From assembly GCF_030817075.1 (NCBI RefSeq), contig NZ_JAUSYU010000001.1, forward strand, positions 558,001-622,000: 64,000 nt of DNA, in the 5' to 3' direction. Below, piece after piece: positions 8,110-16,464 of this stretch. A program made the position numbers and the translations under genes. This DNA is from Arthrobacter sp. V1I9 (lineage in GTDB: Bacteria > Actinomycetota > Actinomycetes > Actinomycetales > Micrococcaceae). How positions within the stretch are numbered: the first letter of the stretch is position 1; each line of letters begins with the position of its first letter. The notes under the pieces were generated by a model. It searched no databases, was not told the DNA's origin, and was given only the letters and a program-made list of their open reading frames with translations.

Positions 8110-8820
8110 ATGAAGACCCACCAGCTTGTTTTGACCTGGATTGAGAACGAGCTCTCCGAGGGACGGCTGGCCGTAGGCGGACGACTTCCAGCCGAGCGTT
8201 CGCTGGCCGAGCAACTGCAGGTATCACGGACCTCCGTTCGGGAGGCTATCCGGATACTGGAGGCCATGGGCGTGGTCCGGGCCGGCGTAGGGTCCGGCCC
8301 TGAGGCGGGGACGGTGGTTATATCGGATCCGACGGCGGCCCTGGGATCTGCGCTGCGGCTGCACGTCGCCACGCAGCACCTTCCCGTGGCGGACATCGTG
8401 GAGACGCGCGTGCTCCTGGAATCGTGGGCGGTGTCCCATGCCAGGCCTGACTCGCCGGAACTCGCCAGCGCTGCAAATCTCCTGGACGAGATGGAGGCGG
8501 AAGAGATAGCGGTGGAGGAGTTCCTCGCCCTGGACGTCCGTTTCCACCTGGCCCTCGCCGATGCCGCGGGCAATGCGGTGGTCAGCGCCATGATGGGATC
8601 CCTGCGCGAATCCATTACGGGCTACGCGTCCCTGCTTACCGGCAACCTGCCGGACTGGCACGCCACCGCGGCGCGGCTCCGTTCCGAGCACCATGGCATC
8701 CTTGCGGCAGTGCAAAGTGACGACGGCGAACGGGCGGCAAAGCTTGTGGCCGCGCACATCGAGGGGTACTACAAAGAGGCCGGGCTGGCTTCCGGAGGTC
8801 CGGAGCCAGCCCGGCCTTAG
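8110..8820 (+). CDS. lldR: FadR-type GntR regulator of lactate oxidation
   Basis: A 236-residue regulator: an N-terminal winged helix (GGRLPAERSLAEQLQVSRTSVREAIRIL in two parts, residues about 20-50) and an all-helical FCD ligand domain with the expected metal/ligand residues spread over RFHLALADAAGN and SEHHGIL. FCD-type GntR proteins of this kind repress or activate lactate genes and respond to lactate. Divergence from lldD and two shared palindromes make this the likely local regulator. The ATG at 8110 gives the usual family N-terminus; the in-frame ATG at 8077 lies inside operator 2 and is unlikely. Confidence 0.9.
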   Translation: MKTHQLVLTWIENELSEGRLAVGGRLPAERSLAEQLQVSRTSVREAIRILEAMGVVRAGVGSGPEAGTVVISDPTAALGSALRLHVATQHLPVADIVETRVLLESWAVSHARPDSPELASAANLLDEMEAEEIAVEEFLALDVRFHLALADAAGNAVVSAMMGSLRESITGYASLLTGNLPDWHATAARLRSEHHGILAAVQSDDGERAAKLVAAHIEGYYKEAGLASGGPEPARP

Positions 8821-8989
8821 CGCGGTATTCCTGGCGGAGCGTTTTAGGTAAGCAGGAGCTGCTGACGGCGGTGCTCGCAGAAAGAGACCGCCGTGGGAGC
8901 GCGGACGACGTAGCTGATGGACTGTCCCAGTTCATCGACGTGCTCCTGAAGCCGCCGGCGCAGCGTTAGCCGACGGTTCGGGGGCTGGG

Positions 8990-10024
8990 TCAGCCGTGCA
9001 CCGTTGAACGGGGGGCCTTGGCCGGGCCACTGCTGGCCCGCTCCTGGAGCCGCGGCTGGTACCGGCTGCCGGGCGCGTCATTCTCTTCCTTGCGGATCAA
9101 TGCGCGAAGCTGTTGCCAGGCCTGCTCGCCCAGTTCCGTGATGGGGACGGCTGCTGTGGTGAGGGCAGGGGTGGTGTACCTGGCAAAGGGGATGTCATCG
9201 AATCCGGTCACCGAAATGTCGCCCGGAACGTCGACGCCGCGTTCGTGCAGCCCGCTCATCAGCCCCATTGCCACCAGGTCATTGAAGGCAAGGATCCCGG
9301 TGGCGCCGCTTTCCAGCACGGCATCCACGGCTTCATGCCCGGTGTCGAAGTCCGAACCGCCCTCAAGCATCCGGACATCCACCTGCGGATGGGCAGCCCT
9401 AAAGGCCTCCAGGCCCTGAAGCCGCATGCCGTTCGAGGCGCTTCGCGGCGGGCCGGCCAAAAATGCCAGGCGGGTGTGGCCCAGGTCCACCAAGTGCTCT
9501 GCGAGGTCCTGCACGCCCTGCCCGTAGTCCACCACCAGGCTGGGTACATTCGGGGCCGCAGTGGTGCGGTTTATGAGCACCAGGGGGTGGAGCGACGGCG
9601 CAATCTCTTCCAATTCAGCGTCGCTCATGCGCGGGGCGCAGAGGACCAGGCCGTCGCACCGGCGCCGGGCTTCGCCGGCGAGGATGGTTTCTTCGCTGGA
9701 TACCTCGAACGAGTCTGCGATCAGAACGCGGTAACCATCCTGGGCGGCGGCCCGGCTCAGGCCGCGAAGAATTGCCTGGAACGTGGGGTTTGCAAGGTCC
9801 GGCACCACAATACCGATTGTGTCGGTTTTGCCCAGGGCAAGGCTGCGGCCCACCGGATTGGGCTGGTACTTCAACTCCGCCGCTGCGGCCCGGACACGGG
9901 ACGCGATGTCCGGGTCCACAGTGAAGTTGCCGTTCATCACCCGGGATACTGTCGCGTGGGACACCCCAGCCTTGACCGCAACATCTGCGATCCCAATCCT
10001 GCCGGTTGCCGATCTCCTGGCCAT
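8990..10024 (-). CDS. LacI-family regulator of the uronate/aldarate island
   Basis: A 344-residue regulator. The headpiece (IADVAVKAGVSHATVSRVMN, about residues 12-31) is followed by the hinge YQPNPVGRSLA and a periplasmic-binding-protein-like sensor domain with GIVVPDLANPTF and SVTGFDDIPFARYTTP. The ATG at 10024 has GGAAGG upstream; the frame runs further up to 10318, but those 98 residues cross the operators. It is divergent from the uronate operon, with three copies of a LacI-type operator (10137, 10216, 10292) in between. I infer that it controls that operon and other AGAAARCGnTTTCY sites in the island. The inducer is not known; a uronate or a pathway intermediate is likely. Confidence 0.92.
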   Translation of the reverse strand: MARRSATGRIGIADVAVKAGVSHATVSRVMNGNFTVDPDIASRVRAAAAELKYQPNPVGRSLALGKTDTIGIVVPDLANPTFQAILRGLSRAAAQDGYRVLIADSFEVSSEETILAGEARRRCDGLVLCAPRMSDAELEEIAPSLHPLVLINRTTAAPNVPSLVVDYGQGVQDLAEHLVDLGHTRLAFLAGPPRSASNGMRLQGLEAFRAAHPQVDVRMLEGGSDFDTGHEAVDAVLESGATGILAFNDLVAMGLMSGLHERGVDVPGDISVTGFDDIPFARYTTPALTTAAVPITELGEQAWQQLRALIRKEENDAPGSRYQPRLQERASSGPAKAPRSTVHG

Positions 10025-10136
10025 GGTGGTCCCTTCCGTAGCGCGGCGGGGCCTTGCCCTGCGCTTTGTGCTGCCCGCTGGCAGGTTCTTGCCGCCTTTG
10101 CCCGACGGGTACTGAGACAAAGCATATACCGGCGCG

Positions 10137-10150
10137 GGAAAGCGATTTCT
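10137..10150. promoter_or_regulatory. LacI-type operator, class I (site 1)
   Basis: GGAAAGCGATTTCT matches AGAAAGCGTTTTCT, the reverse complement of sites 2 and 3, at 12 of 14 positions. It lies nearest the regulator gene and could serve autoregulation. Confidence 0.6.
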
Positions 10151-10215
10151 ATTGTTTTCCCAAGTTTTCCCGGAACTTTCTGCCTCAAGCAGCACACTTC
10201 CCCCGGTTAAAGAGT

Positions 10216-10229
10216 AGAAAACGCTTTCT
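10216..10229. promoter_or_regulatory. LacI-type operator, class I (site 2)
   Basis: AGAAAACGCTTTCT, a 14-bp near-palindrome with the central CG typical of LacI-family operators, identical to the site at 10292. Confidence 0.8.
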
Positions 10230-10291
10230 CTCAACGCTGATAATGGTTGACGGATGCCCGTCCAGGTTGGTACAAATCTAATAGCCACCTG

Positions 10292-10305
10292 AGAAAACGC
10301 TTTCT
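10292..10305. promoter_or_regulatory. LacI-type operator, class I (site 3)
   Basis: AGAAAACGCTTTCT, identical to the site at 10216 and 83 bp before the operon's first start codon, a position suited to repression of that promoter. Confidence 0.8.
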
Positions 10306-10387
10306 TAGGCAGGTGCACCCGTGCACCGAATGTCGAACGTCAGAGGCCGCCGGCGCGGCCGGGTAACAGCTTTCGAAAGGGACCCTC

Positions 10388-11833
10388 ATGGTCAACACAG
10401 CCGAGTCACGTACTGCTGCAGGGGCGGCTGGAACTGCCGCAGACACCGCCACCGCTGTCCGTGCCGCAGGACGCGGCGGTAAAGCGCGCATCGCCTTGAT
10501 CGGCACCGGCGGCCGCTCCGAGATGTACATCCGCGCCATCTTGGGCAAGCACGCAGACACCGCCGAACTGGTGGCGTTCTCGGACGTCAACCCGGGCCGC
10601 GTGGAGTTCTACCAGAAGCTTATCCAGGAACTCGGCGCACCAGGACCCGTCGCGTCCTTTGATCCTGCCGACCTCACCGCCTTCATCCAGGACAACACCA
10701 TCGACCGCGTTGTGGTGACTACGCCGGACTACACCCACGCCGACTACATCGTTGAGGCACTGCGCGCAGGTGCCGACGTCGTCGTCGAAAAGCCCCTCAC
10801 CATCGACGCCGAGGGCTGCCGCCGCATCTCGCAGGCCGTCCATGAAACCGGCCGCAACGTAGTGGTCACCTTCAACTACCGCTACTCGCCGCGCAACAGC
10901 GCCCTCAAGGAAATCATCCAGAGCGGCGTGATCGGCAAGGTCACCTCCATCGACTTCAGCTGGGTCCTGGACACTGTTCACGGCGCGGACTACTTCCGCC
11001 GCTGGCACCGCGAGAAGAAAAACTCCGGCGGCCTGCTGATCCACAAGGCCTCCCACCACTTCGACCTCGTCAACTGGTGGATCGACGACGTCCCCGAGCG
11101 CGTGTTCGCCTCGGGCGGCCTGAAGTTCTACGGCGACAAGAACGCTGCAGAGCGCGGCCTTGGCCCCCGCCCCGAACGCGGTACGCCGGACGCCGGTGCA
11201 CCGGCCACCGCCGAAAAGGACCCGTTCACCCTGGACCTGCGGGAAGATGAGCGCCTTAAGGCGCTGTTCCTGGACAACGAGCACTACGACGGCTACCGCC
11301 GCGACCAGGACGTTTTCACCGAAGGCATCACCATCGAGGACAACCTCGCGCTGGTAGTGGAGTACCAGGGCGGACCGCGCCTGAGCTACTCCCTGAACGC
11401 CCACAGCCCCTGGGAGGGCTACCGCGTGGCGGTCAACGGAACCGAAGGCCGCGCCGAGCTGGAGGTTGTGGAACGCGCCGCCGTCGAATCCAGCACGGAC
11501 AAGAAGACCGTGGTGGATCCGAGCGCAACCCCCATCGAAGAGGATGACGCCATCCGCCGCAACGGCGAACGCCTCGTGGTCCAGCGCCACTGGGAAGCCG
11601 CCTACGAAGTGCCGATCGTCAACGGCGAAGGCGGCCACGGCGGCGGCGACGAGCTCCTCCTGTCCGATCTCTTCAACGGCCCGGGCGAGGATCCGCTGGG
11701 ACGCCCCTCCGGCTACCTTGACGGGCTGCGTTCCGTCTCGGTGGGCATCGCCGGCAACCGCTCCCTTGAGTCCTCCCTACCCGTGCGCATCGAAGACCTG
11801 GACCTCGGCGTCGACCTCCGACGCGGCAACTGA
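10388..11833 (+). CDS. Gfo/Idh/MocA-family oxidoreductase
   Basis: A 481-residue NAD(P)-dependent enzyme. After a variable Ala-rich 30-residue leader comes the Rossmann domain (ALIGTGGRSEMYIRAIL). The family EKP motif (VVEKPLTIDAEG) follows near residue 137, and then the alpha/beta substrate domain with NYRYSPRN and the catalytic-region His pair in HKASHHFDLVNWW. At 481 residues it is the long form, with an insertion rich in charged residues (about 250-300). First gene of the uronate operon, 24 bp before the next. The family oxidises or isomerises sugars and cyclitols; the substrate here is unknown but should belong to the same pathway. Confidence 0.88.
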   Translation: MVNTAESRTAAGAAGTAADTATAVRAAGRGGKARIALIGTGGRSEMYIRAILGKHADTAELVAFSDVNPGRVEFYQKLIQELGAPGPVASFDPADLTAFIQDNTIDRVVVTTPDYTHADYIVEALRAGADVVVEKPLTIDAEGCRRISQAVHETGRNVVVTFNYRYSPRNSALKEIIQSGVIGKVTSIDFSWVLDTVHGADYFRRWHREKKNSGGLLIHKASHHFDLVNWWIDDVPERVFASGGLKFYGDKNAAERGLGPRPERGTPDAGAPATAEKDPFTLDLREDERLKALFLDNEHYDGYRRDQDVFTEGITIEDNLALVVEYQGGPRLSYSLNAHSPWEGYRVAVNGTEGRAELEVVERAAVESSTDKKTVVDPSATPIEEDDAIRRNGERLVVQRHWEAAYEVPIVNGEGGHGGGDELLLSDLFNGPGEDPLGRPSGYLDGLRSVSVGIAGNRSLESSLPVRIEDLDLGVDLRRGN

Positions 11834-11857
11834 CGCACGGCCCAAAAGGAAAACACC

Positions 11858-12823
11858 ATGAGCAAAATCTTTGTCACAGGCGGCTCCGGCCGCCTGGGCC
11901 GCAGCGTTGTGGCCGGACTCGCCGGAAAGGGCCACCACGTCATCTCGGTGGACCGCGACGCCGTCCCGGCGGACCAGCTGCCGGCCGGCGTCGTGCAGGA
12001 AACTGCCGACCTCCTGGCCCCGGGCGAGGCGCTCCGCCTCCTCCGGCAAACCACGCCCGACGCCGTTATCCACCTCGCGGCGATAGCGGTACCGTTCAGT
12101 GCTCCCGAGGACGTCATTTTCGCCACCAACACGCGGCTCGCCTTTGCCGTGGTCAGTGCGGCGACCGAAGTCGGCGTGCAGAAAATCGTGACCGCCAGCA
12201 GCCCCACCGTGCTGGGCTACGGTTCACCCGCGGGCTGGCTTCCGCCGTCATTCCCGCTGGATGAGCGGACCCCGCCAAAGCCGTGGAACGCGTACGCTCT
12301 GTCCAAGCTCATTGCGGAGCAGACCGTGCAAACATTCGCTGCCGCCCAGAGCGAAAAGATCCGCTATGCGGCGTTCCGCCCCTGCTTCGTGATCTCGCCG
12401 GAGGAATGGGAAGGGGCGCCAACGCAGCAGGGCCACACCCTTGCTGAACGGCTGGCAGATCCCGCCCTGTCCGCACCCGCGCTGTTCAACTACGTGGATG
12501 CCCGGGACGTAGCGGACTTCCTGGACCTGCTGCTGGACAAGATGCCGTCCATCCCTAACGGGGAAACCTTTTTCGTCGGAGCCGCGGACGCCCTTGCCAC
12601 CGCGCCCCTGGCGGAACTGATGCCGCAATTCCTGCCCGGCAGCGAGGCCATCAGCGCAGGACTCACTGGCACCAGCCCGGCGTTCTCCATTGCCAAGGCA
12701 CAGGAACTCCTGGGTTGGCACCCCACGCGCAGCTGGCGCACCGAACTCAAGTCCCACCCCACCCTCAACGACGAGAACTCCGCGCTGATCAGTGCCGGCA
12801 GCGGAGCCAAGGAGACACCATGA
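11858..12823 (+). CDS. NAD-dependent epimerase/dehydratase-family sugar dehydrogenase (possible uronate dehydrogenase role)
   Basis: A 321-residue extended short-chain dehydrogenase. It has the N-terminal glycine motif (FVTGGSGRLGRSV), an acidic NAD-ribose position (ISVDRDA), HLAAIAVPF, a catalytic serine region (TASSPTVLGYG) and the YxxxK pair in YALSK. It overlaps the next gene by 4 bp. In oxidative uronate pathways a member of this superfamily, uronate dehydrogenase, makes the aldarolactone. This protein is about 55 residues longer than typical Udh, so the role is suggested by operon context and not by close resemblance. An epimerase role is the alternative. Confidence 0.82.
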   Translation: MSKIFVTGGSGRLGRSVVAGLAGKGHHVISVDRDAVPADQLPAGVVQETADLLAPGEALRLLRQTTPDAVIHLAAIAVPFSAPEDVIFATNTRLAFAVVSAATEVGVQKIVTASSPTVLGYGSPAGWLPPSFPLDERTPPKPWNAYALSKLIAEQTVQTFAAAQSEKIRYAAFRPCFVISPEEWEGAPTQQGHTLAERLADPALSAPALFNYVDARDVADFLDLLLDKMPSIPNGETFFVGAADALATAPLAELMPQFLPGSEAISAGLTGTSPAFSIAKAQELLGWHPTRSWRTELKSHPTLNDENSALISAGSGAKETP

Positions 12824-13725
12824 AATTCGACGGCGTACTGTTCTTTCCCGTCACCCCCTTCACGGCCGAAGGTGCCGTTGACGTGGAACTGCTCAAGGAG
12901 CACATCAGCTCCCGGCTTCCGTTCGGGCCCGGCGGCGTTTTTCCCGCCTGCGGCACGGGCGAATTCCACGCCCTCAGCATTGAGGAGGTCAGCACGGTAG
13001 TGACGGCCGCCGTCGAGGTTGTTGCCGGAAAAGTACCCGTAGTAGCCGGAGCCGGCGGACCGCTGGGCCACGCCATGGCAGCGGCCCGGGCAGCCGAAGA
13101 GGCCGGCGCCGATGCGCTTCTGGTGCTGCCGCCGTACCTGGTGACCGGCCCCACCGACGGCCTCGTGGCCTACATCGAGGCCGTCGCCGGTGCCAGCAGC
13201 CTGCCGGTGATCGTCTACCACCGCGGCAACGCCAAGTTCACCGCAGCCTCGATGGCACGCCTGGCCGCCAACCCCAAGGTCATCGGCTTCAAGGACGGAC
13301 TAGGCGATGTTGGGCTGGCCCAGGAAATCGTGTCTGCCGTGCGTGCCACCGGACGCGAGGACTTCGCCTTCTTCAACGGCCTGCTGACCGCCGAACTGAC
13401 CCAGGGCGCCTACCGCGGCCTCGGCATCCCGCTCTACTCCTCGGCCGCCTTCGCGATGGCCCCGGAGATTGCCAAGGCCTACTACGACGCGTACGTGGCC
13501 GGCGACGAGGACCGCCGCAACGCCCTGCTCGAAGGTTTCTACGCACCGCTGGTCCGCCTCCGTGACCAGACCCCCGGTTTCGGCGTTTCGCTGATCAAGG
13601 CGGGCCTGCGCCTGGGCGGCCTGCCGGTGGGCCCCGTGCGCCCGCCGCTGGTGGATCCGACCGAGGAGCAGCTGGTGCAGCTGAAGGCCATCCTCGCCAG
13701 GGGCTACGAGCTGGCTGGCCGTTGA
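12820..13725 (+). CDS. kdgD: 5-dehydro-4-deoxyglucarate dehydratase
   Basis: A 301-residue class I aldolase-fold enzyme of the DHDPS superfamily. It has the Schiff-base lysine in VIGFKDGLGD (K158), the helper tyrosine in IVYHRGNA (Y133) and the GTGEFHALS segment that replaces the GTTGE motif of DHDPS, as in KdgD proteins. It converts 5-dehydro-4-deoxy-D-glucarate to 2-oxoglutarate semialdehyde, with loss of water and CO2. The ATG at 12820 overlaps the previous stop as ATGA, with GGAG upstream. Together with the next two genes it forms the complete lower aldarate pathway. Confidence 0.92.
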   Translation: MKFDGVLFFPVTPFTAEGAVDVELLKEHISSRLPFGPGGVFPACGTGEFHALSIEEVSTVVTAAVEVVAGKVPVVAGAGGPLGHAMAAARAAEEAGADALLVLPPYLVTGPTDGLVAYIEAVAGASSLPVIVYHRGNAKFTAASMARLAANPKVIGFKDGLGDVGLAQEIVSAVRATGREDFAFFNGLLTAELTQGAYRGLGIPLYSSAAFAMAPEIAKAYYDAYVAGDEDRRNALLEGFYAPLVRLRDQTPGFGVSLIKAGLRLGGLPVGPVRPPLVDPTEEQLVQLKAILARGYELAGR

Positions 13726-14828
13726 TGAGTGCCCCCGCAGCTGTTGCTGTCCGCACCATCCCGCGCATCACGGGCCTTTCCACCCGGCTCATCACGGTTC
13801 CGCTGCGGCGCAGCTGGGGTGCTGAGGCGCCGGAAAACCATGTGATCGTCACGGAAATCAGAACGGACGACGGCGGCGCGGGGCATGGTTTCTCCTGGAC
13901 GCCCACCATCGGGCCGCAGGCCGTCAAAGCACTGCTGGACTATGACATCGCGCCGTTCGTTTCCGGGTTGCCCGCCAACCCGGAGACGGTCTGGGACGCA
14001 CTGTGGAAACGGCTGCACGAGGCCGGCGGCGGGGGACTGACCACCATCGCGATGGCCGGGGTGGATTTGGCGCTGTGGGACCTGCAGGCTTCCCGCGCCA
14101 ATACCTCCGTCACCGGATTCCTGGGGCACCGCCAGGAATCCGCGGAGGTGTACGGCTCCGGGGTTAATCTGCACTACACCCTGGAAGAACTGGTGGCCCA
14201 AACCGAGCGGTGGGTTGCCGCCGGGCACCCGGCGGTGAAGATCAAGGTGGGCAAACCGGACATCCGCGAAGACGCCGAACGCGTGGCCGCGGTCCGCTCC
14301 GTCCTGGGGCCGGACCGGAAGCTGATGATCGACGCGAACCAGCGCTGGGACCTGCCCACCACGCTCAAAGCCCTGGACGTCCTGTCCGGGTTCGGCCTGG
14401 AGTGGCTCGAGGAACCCATCCGCGCGGACGACCTCTGGGCCTACCGCAGGCTCCGCAAGCACTCGCCCGTGCCGATCGCCCTCGGTGAAAACCTGCACAC
14501 CATCTACCGCTTCCGGGATTTCATAGAAGCGGAAGCAGTGGACATCATCCAGCCGAACATCATCCGGGTGGGTGGCATCACACCGTTCCGGAGGATTGTT
14601 GAACTCGCCCGGACCAACAGCATCAAGGTAATGCCGCACCTGCTCCCGGAGCTGTCCGGCCAGCTGGCCCTAACGCTCGCCGAGCCCACATTGGTGGAGG
14701 ACGTGGAGGAGGCATCCTTCGAGCAGCTGGGGATCCTGGCCGGCCCGTCACCGGTCCGGTTCAGCGACAGCCGGGTGACACTCACGGACCAGCCAGGGCT
14801 CGGCTTCCGGTTTCACGACGCACCGTAA
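13725..14828 (+). CDS. Enolase-superfamily acid-sugar dehydratase (mandelate racemase subgroup)
   Basis: A 367-residue enzyme of the mandelate racemase/muconate-lactonising family. The catalytic Lys-x-Lys is VKIKVG (K172/K174). Metal ligands are D203 (IDANQRW), E229 (WLEEP) and E255 (GENLHT), and the general-base His is H305 (PHLLPE). It lies directly after kdgD, overlapping its stop as TGATG. This suggests it dehydrates an aldarate (galactarate or glucarate) or opens its lactone to give the KdgD substrate. Substrate specificity within the superfamily cannot be read from these residues alone. Confidence 0.88.
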   Translation: MSAPAAVAVRTIPRITGLSTRLITVPLRRSWGAEAPENHVIVTEIRTDDGGAGHGFSWTPTIGPQAVKALLDYDIAPFVSGLPANPETVWDALWKRLHEAGGGGLTTIAMAGVDLALWDLQASRANTSVTGFLGHRQESAEVYGSGVNLHYTLEELVAQTERWVAAGHPAVKIKVGKPDIREDAERVAAVRSVLGPDRKLMIDANQRWDLPTTLKALDVLSGFGLEWLEEPIRADDLWAYRRLRKHSPVPIALGENLHTIYRFRDFIEAEAVDIIQPNIIRVGGITPFRRIVELARTNSIKVMPHLLPELSGQLALTLAEPTLVEDVEEASFEQLGILAGPSPVRFSDSRVTLTDQPGLGFRFHDAP

Positions 14829-14858
14829 GAACGTACATCCACAGAACAGGTACTCCAC

Positions 14859-16310
14859 GTGACAACTGCAACCCTTTCCCTGTCCGAGCTCACGGCCGCC
14901 GCCACGGAAGCAGCCAAAATTTCCGCAGCGGCCACCGACGCTGAACGCGCCGCCTGGCTGACCGCTGTGGCTGATGCGCTGGATGCCAACGCCGCAGAAT
15001 TGGTGGAGCTTGCCGATTCCGAAACCAGTCTGGGGGCACCCCGCCTCACCGGCGAAGTGGCCCGGACAACCGGCCAGCTGCGCCTGTTCGCGCGCGTCAT
15101 CACGGAGGGGTCCTACCTCGAAGCCGTGATCGACCACGCGAACCCAAGTTCCACACCGCCCAAGCCGGACCTCCGCCGCATCCTGCGGCCCATTGGTCCT
15201 GTGGCGGTTTTCTCCGCGTCCAACTTCCCGTTCGCCTTCTCGGTGGCTGGCGGAGACACCGCCTCTGCCCTGGCCGTAGGGTGCTCAGTGATCGTCAAGG
15301 CCCACTCGGGCCACCTGCGGCTCTCTGAACGGACCGCCGGGATTGTGGCGGAGGCATTGCGTGGCGCTGGAGCGCCGGAGGGGCTCTTCGCCCTGGTCAG
15401 CGGCCGTGAGGTGGGAACCGCACTGGTGCAGGATCCCGCCATCAAGGCAGTGGGCTTCACCGGTTCCATCCCCGGTGGCCGTGCCCTCTTTGACCTGGCC
15501 ACGTCGCGCCCCGAGCCCATCCCGTTTTACGGTGAGCTTGGCAGCCTGAACCCGGTGGTTGTCACCGAGGCAGCACTGGCGGAGCGCTCAGGGCAACTGG
15601 CGGAGGGCCTGGCAGGATCCTTCACCCTTGGCGCCGGACAGTTCTGCACCAAGCCCGGCCTGGTCTTCACTCCGGCCGGGACCGACTTCGCGGCGAAAGT
15701 GGCAGCAGCCAGCAAGGACAAGCCTGCCCTCGGCATGCTGACCAGCCGGATCGCCGAGGCGTACCCGGACGGCCTGCGCAGCTTCGCTTCCGTCGAGGGC
15801 GTGGACGTGGTCAGCGGCAGCGTGGACCAGGATGCAGTATCCGACGGAGCCGCCCCTGTGGTCTTCTCCACCTCCGCCGCGAAGGTCCTGGAGCGTCCCG
15901 AGGAACTGCTGGAGGAGTGCTTCGGTCCCACCACCATGCTGATCGAATACACGGACCAGGAGGAGCTCGCCGAGGTCCTGGCCAAGGTGCCCGGCAGCCT
16001 CACGGCCACGGTGCACGCCCAGCCGGGCGAGGACGTCAGCGCGCTCGTCGATCAGCTGTCCAACCTCGCCGGGCGTGTACTCTTCGACGGTTGGCCCACG
16101 GGCGTGGCCGTCAACTGGGCACAGCAGCACGGCGGCCCCTACCCGGCCACCACCTCGCTGTTCACCTCTGTGGGCGCGACGGCGGTGCGCCGGTTCCAGC
16201 GTCCGGTCGCCTACCAGGATGCCCCCGAGGCGGTCCTGCACCCGGCACTGCGCGAGAGCAACCCGCTGGGCATTCCGCGCCGCGTCGATGGGGAACTGCA
16301 ACTTCCGTAG
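14859..16310 (+). CDS. Aldehyde dehydrogenase, 2-oxoglutarate-semialdehyde dehydrogenase type
   Basis: A 483-residue aldehyde dehydrogenase with the nucleophile C263 in GAGQFCTKPGLVF and the general base E226 in FYGELGSLNP. It has the cofactor segments SASNFPFAFSVAGGD and GFTGSIPGGRALF. The FAFSVAGGD and GSLNPV variants are those of the NADP-type 2-oxoglutarate semialdehyde dehydrogenases. It would finish the oxidative uronate pathway by making 2-oxoglutarate. It is the last gene of the five-gene operon, 30 bp after the dehydratase, and is followed by a tandem repeat and a strong hairpin. Confidence 0.92.
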   Translation: MTTATLSLSELTAAATEAAKISAAATDAERAAWLTAVADALDANAAELVELADSETSLGAPRLTGEVARTTGQLRLFARVITEGSYLEAVIDHANPSSTPPKPDLRRILRPIGPVAVFSASNFPFAFSVAGGDTASALAVGCSVIVKAHSGHLRLSERTAGIVAEALRGAGAPEGLFALVSGREVGTALVQDPAIKAVGFTGSIPGGRALFDLATSRPEPIPFYGELGSLNPVVVTEAALAERSGQLAEGLAGSFTLGAGQFCTKPGLVFTPAGTDFAAKVAAASKDKPALGMLTSRIAEAYPDGLRSFASVEGVDVVSGSVDQDAVSDGAAPVVFSTSAAKVLERPEELLEECFGPTTMLIEYTDQEELAEVLAKVPGSLTATVHAQPGEDVSALVDQLSNLAGRVLFDGWPTGVAVNWAQQHGGPYPATTSLFTSVGATAVRRFQRPVAYQDAPEAVLHPALRESNPLGIPRRVDGELQLP

Positions 16311-16320
16311 AACGCCCGCT

Positions 16321-16384
16321 CAGATGATGTCGTCTCAAGCGAAACGCTCTCTCAGACGATGTCGTCTCAAGCGAAACGCTCTCT
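16321..16384. repeat. Tandem 32-bp direct repeat, two copies
   Basis: Positions 16321-16352 and 16353-16384 are head-to-tail copies differing at one base (T/C at unit position 5). Each unit carries two small palindromes: an AGACGATGTCGTCT-type arm pair and AGCGAAACGCT. The second copy's end forms the left arm of the hairpin at 16374-16425. Confidence 0.85.
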
Positions 16385-16425
16385 CCGTTAAGGCCGGGCT
16401 TACGGCCATAGCTGAGAGAGCGTTT
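16374..16425. terminator. Bidirectional terminator between convergent operons
   Basis: AAACGCTCTCTC (16374-16385) and GAGAGAGCGTTT (16414-16425) are exact reverse complements, a 12-bp stem. The 28-nt loop holds a further GGCC...GGCC stem. On the plus strand the stem ends in a run of T. It separates the uronate operon (plus) from the minus-strand operon ending at 16465. Confidence 0.8.
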
Positions 16426-16464
16426 TGTGTTTGGCGGCAGGATGTGAGCGAGCGTCGTACCTGC

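Larger units (their letters stand above)
10025..10387. promoter_or_regulatory. Divergent control region between lacI-type gene and uronate operon
   Basis: This 363-bp gap carries no gene. It contains three LacI-type half-palindromes (listed separately) in a locally AT-rich stretch (about 10120-10300), bounded by GGAAGG on the regulator side and GAAAGGG 5-10 bp before the ATG at 10388 on the operon side. The two identical sites are 76 bp apart centre to centre, a spacing that would allow looping. Confidence 0.7.

Noticed and set aside
6642..8144. 500-codon plus-strand frame opposite lldD
   Set aside because: It is the mirror of a high-GC gene; the lldD strand carries all the flavoenzyme motifs.
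8845..8989. Minus-strand open frame between lldR and the LacI gene with GC-rich third positions, reading ...EHVDELGQSISYVVRAP... to a TAA
   Set aside because: It looks coding by composition, but no ATG, GTG or TTG is found in frame in the gap, and the frame runs back into the LacI gene without a start. It could be a gene remnant; not supported as a gene.
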